Below are positions 6,852 to 9,843 of a stretch of 9,843 bases of DNA, piece after piece. A program made the position numbers and the translations under genes. The first letter of the stretch is position 1. Every line of letters begins with the position of its first letter. This DNA comes from Gammaproteobacteria bacterium (lineage in GTDB: Bacteria > Pseudomonadota > Gammaproteobacteria > Xanthomonadales > Xanthomonadaceae): the NCBI GenBank assembly GCA_025360985.1, contig JANYBA010000226.1, positions 1-9,843 of the forward strand, in the 5' to 3' direction. The notes below the pieces were generated by a model. That model saw only the letters and a list, made by a program, of their open reading frames with translations, did not search any database and was not told where the DNA came from.

Positions 6852-7867
6852 GGCGCCGCCAACGCGGCCGGCGTCCAGATGCGCCGCCACATGTCGGGCA
6901 GGCGCCGCGATGCGTCCCAGGGCCAGCGCGCCTGCGCGACCGGGATCTCGCGCCAGCCGTCGCCGCGCCGTTCGGCCACCGCGAAGCGGAAGGTGTAGTC
7001 GGGCTCGGCGCCCATGCGCAGGTCGGACAGCACCAGTTGGCCGGCGTGGTCCTCGGCCTTCATGAAGTGGTGGTTGAACCAGAGCAGGCGCGCGACCGCG
7101 GGAAATCCGGCGACTTCGGACAAAGCCCTGGTATCGGAGCGATACGGACGAAAGTCCATGGGACCGCGATCGGCCACCAGCGAACGCTCGCCTTCGAGAA
7201 AGCCGCCGGGCGTCATCACCACCACGCGCCAGAGCAAGGTGTTGAACGGCATCGGCACCGAGAATCTCGGCGCCTCCTGCAGGCCACGCGCGGCGAGCGA
7301 TTCGGCGGCGATGCGTTCGACTTGCCACTTGGCCAACAACGACCATCCGAGGTACACGCCAGCGAGCAGCAAGCCGATCTTCAGCGCGTTGCGGGCCATC
7401 GGCCGCTCTTTCCAGATCCAGGCCAGCACGCAGGCCACCGCCAGCGGCAGGGTGAACACCGGGTCGATGATGAACAGGGTCGACCACATCGCCGGCGGCA
7501 CCGGCAGCGGCCACAACAATTGCGTCCCGTAAACCGTGAAGGCATCGATCAGCGGGTGCGCCAGCAGGGTGACCAGGATCAGCCAGAACCAGCGCCGGGG
7601 TTCTTCCCGCACCGGCGTCCAGCGCGATTTCAGGCACCACCACAGCGCCCAGGCCACGAACGGCAGCACCAGCAGGGAATGGGTCGCGGCCCGGTGCCAG
7701 GTCATGTGCACGACCGGGTCGTGGCTCAACGCGAACAGCGGCAGGACGTCGATATCCGGCAAGGAATTGATCGCCGCGCCGGCCAGGATCGCCTGGCGCC
7801 GCCATTTCGCCGGCGCCATGGCGGCGGCGATGGCGCCGCCGAGGAAGAGGTGGGTGATCGAATCCAT
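6848..7867 (-). CDS. YdjM-type membrane-bound metal-dependent hydrolase
   Basis: This 339-residue protein belongs to the YdjM/DUF457 family (PF04307 type; the E. coli member is LexA-regulated). It starts [16 protein letters not shown], with the typical D2 and H6. These are followed by NSLPDIDVL (D38, D40), HRAATHSLL (H58, R59, H63) and [11 protein letters not shown] (H104, D108), which are the candidate metal ligands of the family. Several hydrophobic helices lie in residues 5-160 ([60 protein letters not shown]). The C-terminal ~150 residues form a soluble domain ([39 protein letters not shown]). The substrate of the family is not firmly known. The start ATG 7867-7865 has no clear ribosome binding site. 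The gene is divergent from metK, with 92 bases between the two starts. Confidence 0.85.
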   Translation of the reverse strand: MDSITHLFLGGAIAAAMAPAKWRRQAILAGAAINSLPDIDVLPLFALSHDPVVHMTWHRAATHSLLVLPFVAWALWWCLKSRWTPVREEPRRWFWLILVTLLAHPLIDAFTVYGTQLLWPLPVPPAMWSTLFIIDPVFTLPLAVACVLAWIWKERPMARNALKIGLLLAGVYLGWSLLAKWQVERIAAESLAARGLQEAPRFSVPMPFNTLLWRVVVMTPGGFLEGERSLVADRGPMDFRPYRSDTRALSEVAGFPAVARLLWFNHHFMKAEDHAGQLVLSDLRMGAEPDYTFRFAVAERRGDGWREIPVAQARWPWDASRRLPDMWRRIWTPAALAAP

Positions 7868-7885
7868 GGCCGGAGCATAATGCAG

Positions 7886-7908
7886 GCCCGGGTCCGGGCG
7901 TGTATCAT
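7886..7908 (+). promoter_or_regulatory. metK upstream region: palindrome and possible -10 box
   Basis: GCCCGG-GT-CCGGGC (7886-7899) is a perfect 6-bp inverted repeat in the 92-base divergent region, and TATCAT (7903-7908) fits a -10 box. No good -35 is visible 16-18 bases upstream. The palindrome could be an operator or chance in GC-rich DNA. The short leader leaves no room for a recognisable SAM riboswitch. Confidence 0.35.
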
Positions 7909-7959
7909 GCGCGTCCTAAATTTCATCCTTCCATCCGAATCAAGGGATATAAGCCAGCG

Positions 7960-9162
7960 ATGAGCAGCCACCTGTTCACTTCCGAGTCCGTTTCCGAAGG
8001 CCATCCGGACAAGATCGCCGACCAGATTTCCGACGCCGTGCTGGACGCGATCCTGGCCCAGGACAAGCGCGCGCGCGTGGCTTGCGAAACCATGGTCAAG
8101 ACCGGCGCGGCGATCGTCGCCGGCGAAGTCACCACGTCCGCGTGGGTGGACATCGAGGCGCTGGCGCGCAAGGTCATCAACGACATCGGCTACGACAATT
8201 CCGACGTCGGCTTCGACGGCCACACCTGCGCCATCATCAACATGCTCGGCAAGCAGTCGCCCGACATCAACCAGGGCGTGGACCGCAAGAAGGCCGAAGA
8301 CCAGGGCGCCGGCGACCAGGGCCTGATGTTCGGCTACGCCTGCAACGAGGCGCCGGAGTACATGCCCGCGCCGCTGTACTACTCGCACCGACTGGTCGAG
8401 CAGCAGGCCAAGGTGCGCAAGTCCGGCAAGCTCAAGTGGCTGCGCCCGGACGCCAAGTCGCAGGTCACCCTGCGCTACCACGGCAACAAGGTGCTCGGCC
8501 TGGACGCGGTCGTGCTCTCGACCCAGCACGACCCGGACGTCAAGCACAAGGCGCTGGTCGAGGCGGTGTACGAGCACATCCTCAAGCCGGTGTTGCCCAA
8601 GGAATGGCTGAAGTCGCTGCCGAAGTCGAAGATCCACATCAACCCGACCGGCAAGTTCGTGATCGGCGGCCCGGTCGGCGACTGCGGCCTCACCGGCCGC
8701 AAGATCATCGTCGACAGCTACGGCGGCATGGCCCGCCACGGCGGCGGCGCGTTCTCGGGCAAGGATCCGTCAAAGGTCGATCGCTCGGCCGCCTACGCGG
8801 CGCGCTACGTCGCCAAGAACCTGGTCGCCGCGGGCCTGGCCGATCGTTGCGAAGTGCAGGTGAGCTACGCAATCGGCGTGGCCGAACCGACATCGATCTC
8901 GGTCACGACGTTTGGCACCGGCCGGATCAGCGACGAGAAGATCGAGAAGCTCATCCGCGCGCATTTCGACATGCGGCCCTACGGCATCACCAAGATGCTC
9001 GACCTGCTGCACCCGATGTACCAGGCCACCGCCAGCTACGGCCACTTCGGCCGCAAGCCGAAAGAGATCGTCCTTCCCAACGGCGAGAAGTTCACTTCGT
9101 TCTCGTGGGAAAAGACCGATCGCGCCGAAGCCCTGCGCAAGGCGGCGGGGTTGAAGAAGTAA
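7960..9162 (+). CDS. metK: S-adenosylmethionine synthetase (methionine adenosyltransferase)
   Basis: This 400-residue cytoplasmic enzyme makes S-adenosylmethionine from methionine and ATP, releasing phosphate and pyrophosphate. Family motifs are all present: [19 protein letters not shown] (His15 and Asp17 in the GHPDK motif), [12 protein letters not shown] (residues 116-127), [21 protein letters not shown], and the P-loop-like [19 protein letters not shown] with its phosphate-binding Lys residues. The length agrees with Xanthomonadales MetK (about 400; E. coli 384). ATG 7960 is chosen because the family starts with [17 protein letters not shown] at 7942-7947 can serve as ribosome binding site, though with 12 bases of spacing. 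An upstream ATG at 7900 is in frame but adds 20 residues not found in the family. It is monocistronic: the REP hairpin and a terminator follow. Confidence 0.97.
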   Translation: MSSHLFTSESVSEGHPDKIADQISDAVLDAILAQDKRARVACETMVKTGAAIVAGEVTTSAWVDIEALARKVINDIGYDNSDVGFDGHTCAIINMLGKQSPDINQGVDRKKAEDQGAGDQGLMFGYACNEAPEYMPAPLYYSHRLVEQQAKVRKSGKLKWLRPDAKSQVTLRYHGNKVLGLDAVVLSTQHDPDVKHKALVEAVYEHILKPVLPKEWLKSLPKSKIHINPTGKFVIGGPVGDCGLTGRKIIVDSYGGMARHGGGAFSGKDPSKVDRSAAYAARYVAKNLVAAGLADRCEVQVSYAIGVAEPTSISVTTFGTGRISDEKIEKLIRAHFDMRPYGITKMLDLLHPMYQATASYGHFGRKPKEIVLPNGEKFTSFSWEKTDRAEALRKAAGLKK

Positions 9163-9175
9163 CCACGCATCTCCA

Positions 9176-9267
9176 GTAGGAGCGAATTCATTCGCGACGC
9201 TTTTCGCGACGCTTTTCGCGACCGAAATCGCGTCGCCACCTTGTGTCGCGAATGAATTCGCTCCTAC
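9176..9267. repeat. GTAG-type REP hairpin (23-bp perfect inverted repeat)
   Basis: Arms 9176-9198 and 9245-9267 are perfect reverse complements and start GTAGGAGCGAATTC, the typical form of REP elements in Xanthomonadales and Pseudomonas that RAYT (TnpA_REP) transposases mobilise. The 46-base middle part is rich in TCGCGAC. It sits in the metK 3' region before the terminator and may stabilise the mRNA end. No RAYT gene is in the window. Confidence 0.85.
9199..9222 (+). repeat. Tandem 12-mer (GCTTTTCGCGAC x2) within the REP hairpin
   Basis: GCTTTTCGCGAC occurs twice head to tail, and the preceding arm ends in the related TTCGCGAC. This looks like slippage growth of the REP loop. Confidence 0.85.
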
Positions 9268-9281
9268 CCAGGATTCGTAGC

Positions 9282-9305
9282 AAAGGCGCCCCAGGGCGCC
9301 TTTTT
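9282..9305 (+). terminator. Rho-independent terminator of metK
   Basis: The stem AAAGGCGCC / GGCGCCTTT (9282-9290 with 9295-9303) has a 4-base loop CCAG and continues into TTTTT. It lies 120 bases after the metK stop and downstream of the REP hairpin. Confidence 0.9.
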
Positions 9306-9330
9306 GTTGCCGACACGGGCGTTTTGGCCC

Positions 9331-9359
9331 TTGGCATCGGGTCCGGTCCGGGCTAGGAT
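9331..9359 (+). promoter_or_regulatory. Probable sigma-70 promoter of the TonB-dependent receptor
   Basis: TTGGCA (9331-9336) and TAGGAT (9354-9359) are separated by 17 bases, directly after the metK terminator. Transcription would start near 9366. Confidence 0.55.
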
Positions 9360-9377
9360 CGCGAATTCTTAACAAAT

Positions 9378-9396
9378 GGTAATGATTCTCATGAAG
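9378..9396 (+). promoter_or_regulatory. Probable Fur box overlapping the receptor start codon
   Basis: Thirteen of 19 positions match the Fur consensus GATAATGATAATCATTATC, including TAATGAT and TCAT. The inner ATGA-TTC-TCAT is an inverted repeat. It lies just downstream of the predicted transcription start and covers ATG 9391, which fits iron repression of a TonB-dependent receptor. Confidence 0.55.
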
Positions 9397-9843
9397 CTGA
9401 CGCCGACACATCTCGCTGCCGCGCTTGCGCTGGCGATTGCCCTGCCTTCGTACGCCGCCGACGCCCCGGAGATCGGCCGGCTGCAGGTCACCGCCACCCG
9501 CGACGCCGAGGCCATCGACTCCGTGCCGGCCTCGATCACCGTGGTCAGCGACTAGGAAATGCGGGCGCGCGGCGTGCACGACCTGGCCGGCGCCCTGGCC
9601 CTGGTGGCTGGCGTCGAGATCACCCCCGGCGGCGATGGCGGCCCGGCTGGTTCGGTGCCGGCGCTGTGGGGCCTGCGCGAATTCGACGCCTTCCTGCTGG
9701 TGATCGACGGCGTGCCCGCCGGCGGCGCCTTCAACCCGCAACTGACCACGTTGTCGCTGGAGAACGTCGAGCGCATCGAAGTCATGCGCGGCGCGGCGCC
9801 GGTGATGTACGGCTCGACCTCCTTCGTCGGCGTCATCCACATC
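9391..9843 (+). CDS. TonB-dependent outer-membrane receptor, N-terminal part, interrupted by in-frame TAG at codon 55; 3' partial
   Basis: The signal peptide is MKLTPTHLAAALALAIALPSYA, with cleavage before ADAPEIG. Next comes a TonB-box-like/early plug region (IGRLQVTATRDAEAID, SVPASITVVSD) and the plug domain: ARGVHDLAGALALVAGVEI, FDAFLLVIDGVPAGG, LENVERIEVMRGAAPVMYGSTSFVGVIHI. The last is the hallmark end of the plug (VERIEV.RGP.S..YGS...GGVI.I in the family). The beta-barrel lies beyond the window. TAG 9553-9555 interrupts SITVVSD-TAG-EMRARG at a place where receptors often carry Gln, Glu or similar before the 'ARG' helix. In-frame ATGs at 9376, 9382 and 9391 are possible starts; none has a clear ribosome binding site. 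The probable Fur box suggests a role in iron-siderophore or heme uptake, but the ligand cannot be told from the plug alone. Confidence 0.8.
9553..9555 (+). other. In-frame TAG early in the TonB-dependent receptor
   Basis: The codon order is gtc-agc-gac-TAG-gaa-atg-cgg. The plug sequence continues without loss of frame on both sides, so TAG is the only lesion visible before the window end. Confidence 0.85.

Noticed and set aside
7868..7959. SAM or SAH riboswitch before metK
   Set aside because: The leader is at most about 50 bases after the possible -10 box and shows no multi-stem structure beyond one 6-bp palindrome.
9176..9267. CRISPR-like repeat or a second terminator
   Set aside because: It has two inverted arms rather than direct repeats with spacers, and no T-run follows; the real terminator is at 9282-9305.
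8770..9840. Minus-strand 356-codon open frame opposite metK and the receptor
   Set aside because: It crosses the REP hairpin and terminator and lies opposite metK; repeated VAKSVAKSVA residues come from the tandem 12-mers.

Overview
The window looks like the chromosome of a GC-rich gammaproteobacterium, most likely Xanthomonadales (Lysobacter/Rhodanobacter relatives). The grounds are the MetK sequence, the GTAG-type REP hairpin behind metK (a repeat style common in Xanthomonadales and Pseudomonas), and the base composition. This placement rests on recognition; no search was run.

Layout. (1) 2-3493: C-terminal part of a membrane-anchored Ser/Thr protein kinase with a large extracytoplasmic beta-propeller and a terminal beta-sandwich; its N-terminus lies upstream of the window. 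(2) 3554-6504: a two-gene cassette present twice in tandem. Each copy encodes a small exported protein with the fold pattern of a response-regulator receiver but without the phosphorylation residues, followed by an outer-membrane beta-barrel of the MetA/phenol-degradation-like type. Copy A (3554-4054, 4073-5020) is intact. In copy B (5039-5545, 5542-6504) each gene carries one in-frame TAG exactly where the copy A gene has CAG (Gln). (3) 6519-7867, minus strand: a YdjM-type membrane metal-dependent hydrolase and, overlapping it by 4 bases, a small protein with a C-terminal membrane anchor. (4) 7960-9162: metK, S-adenosylmethionine synthetase, followed by a long REP hairpin and a rho-independent terminator. 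(5) 9331-9843: promoter, probable Fur box and the start of a TonB-dependent receptor, which also carries an early in-frame TAG; it runs off the window.

The main points of interest are the duplicated cassette of exported pseudo-receiver plus outer-membrane barrel, for which I know no described function, and the three TAG codons that interrupt three otherwise well-preserved exported proteins shortly after their signal peptides. Two of the three match Gln codons in the paralogues. This could mean amber suppression or recoding, recent nonsense mutation, or base-calling error. TAG also appears to be the true stop of the kinase (3491) and of the small minus-strand gene (6519), so a complete UAG-to-Gln reassignment is not supported here.

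No tRNA, rRNA, CRISPR array, transposase or integrase was seen. No gene-free stretch exceeds 300 bases; the longest (9163-9390) holds the REP hairpin, the metK terminator and the receptor promoter.
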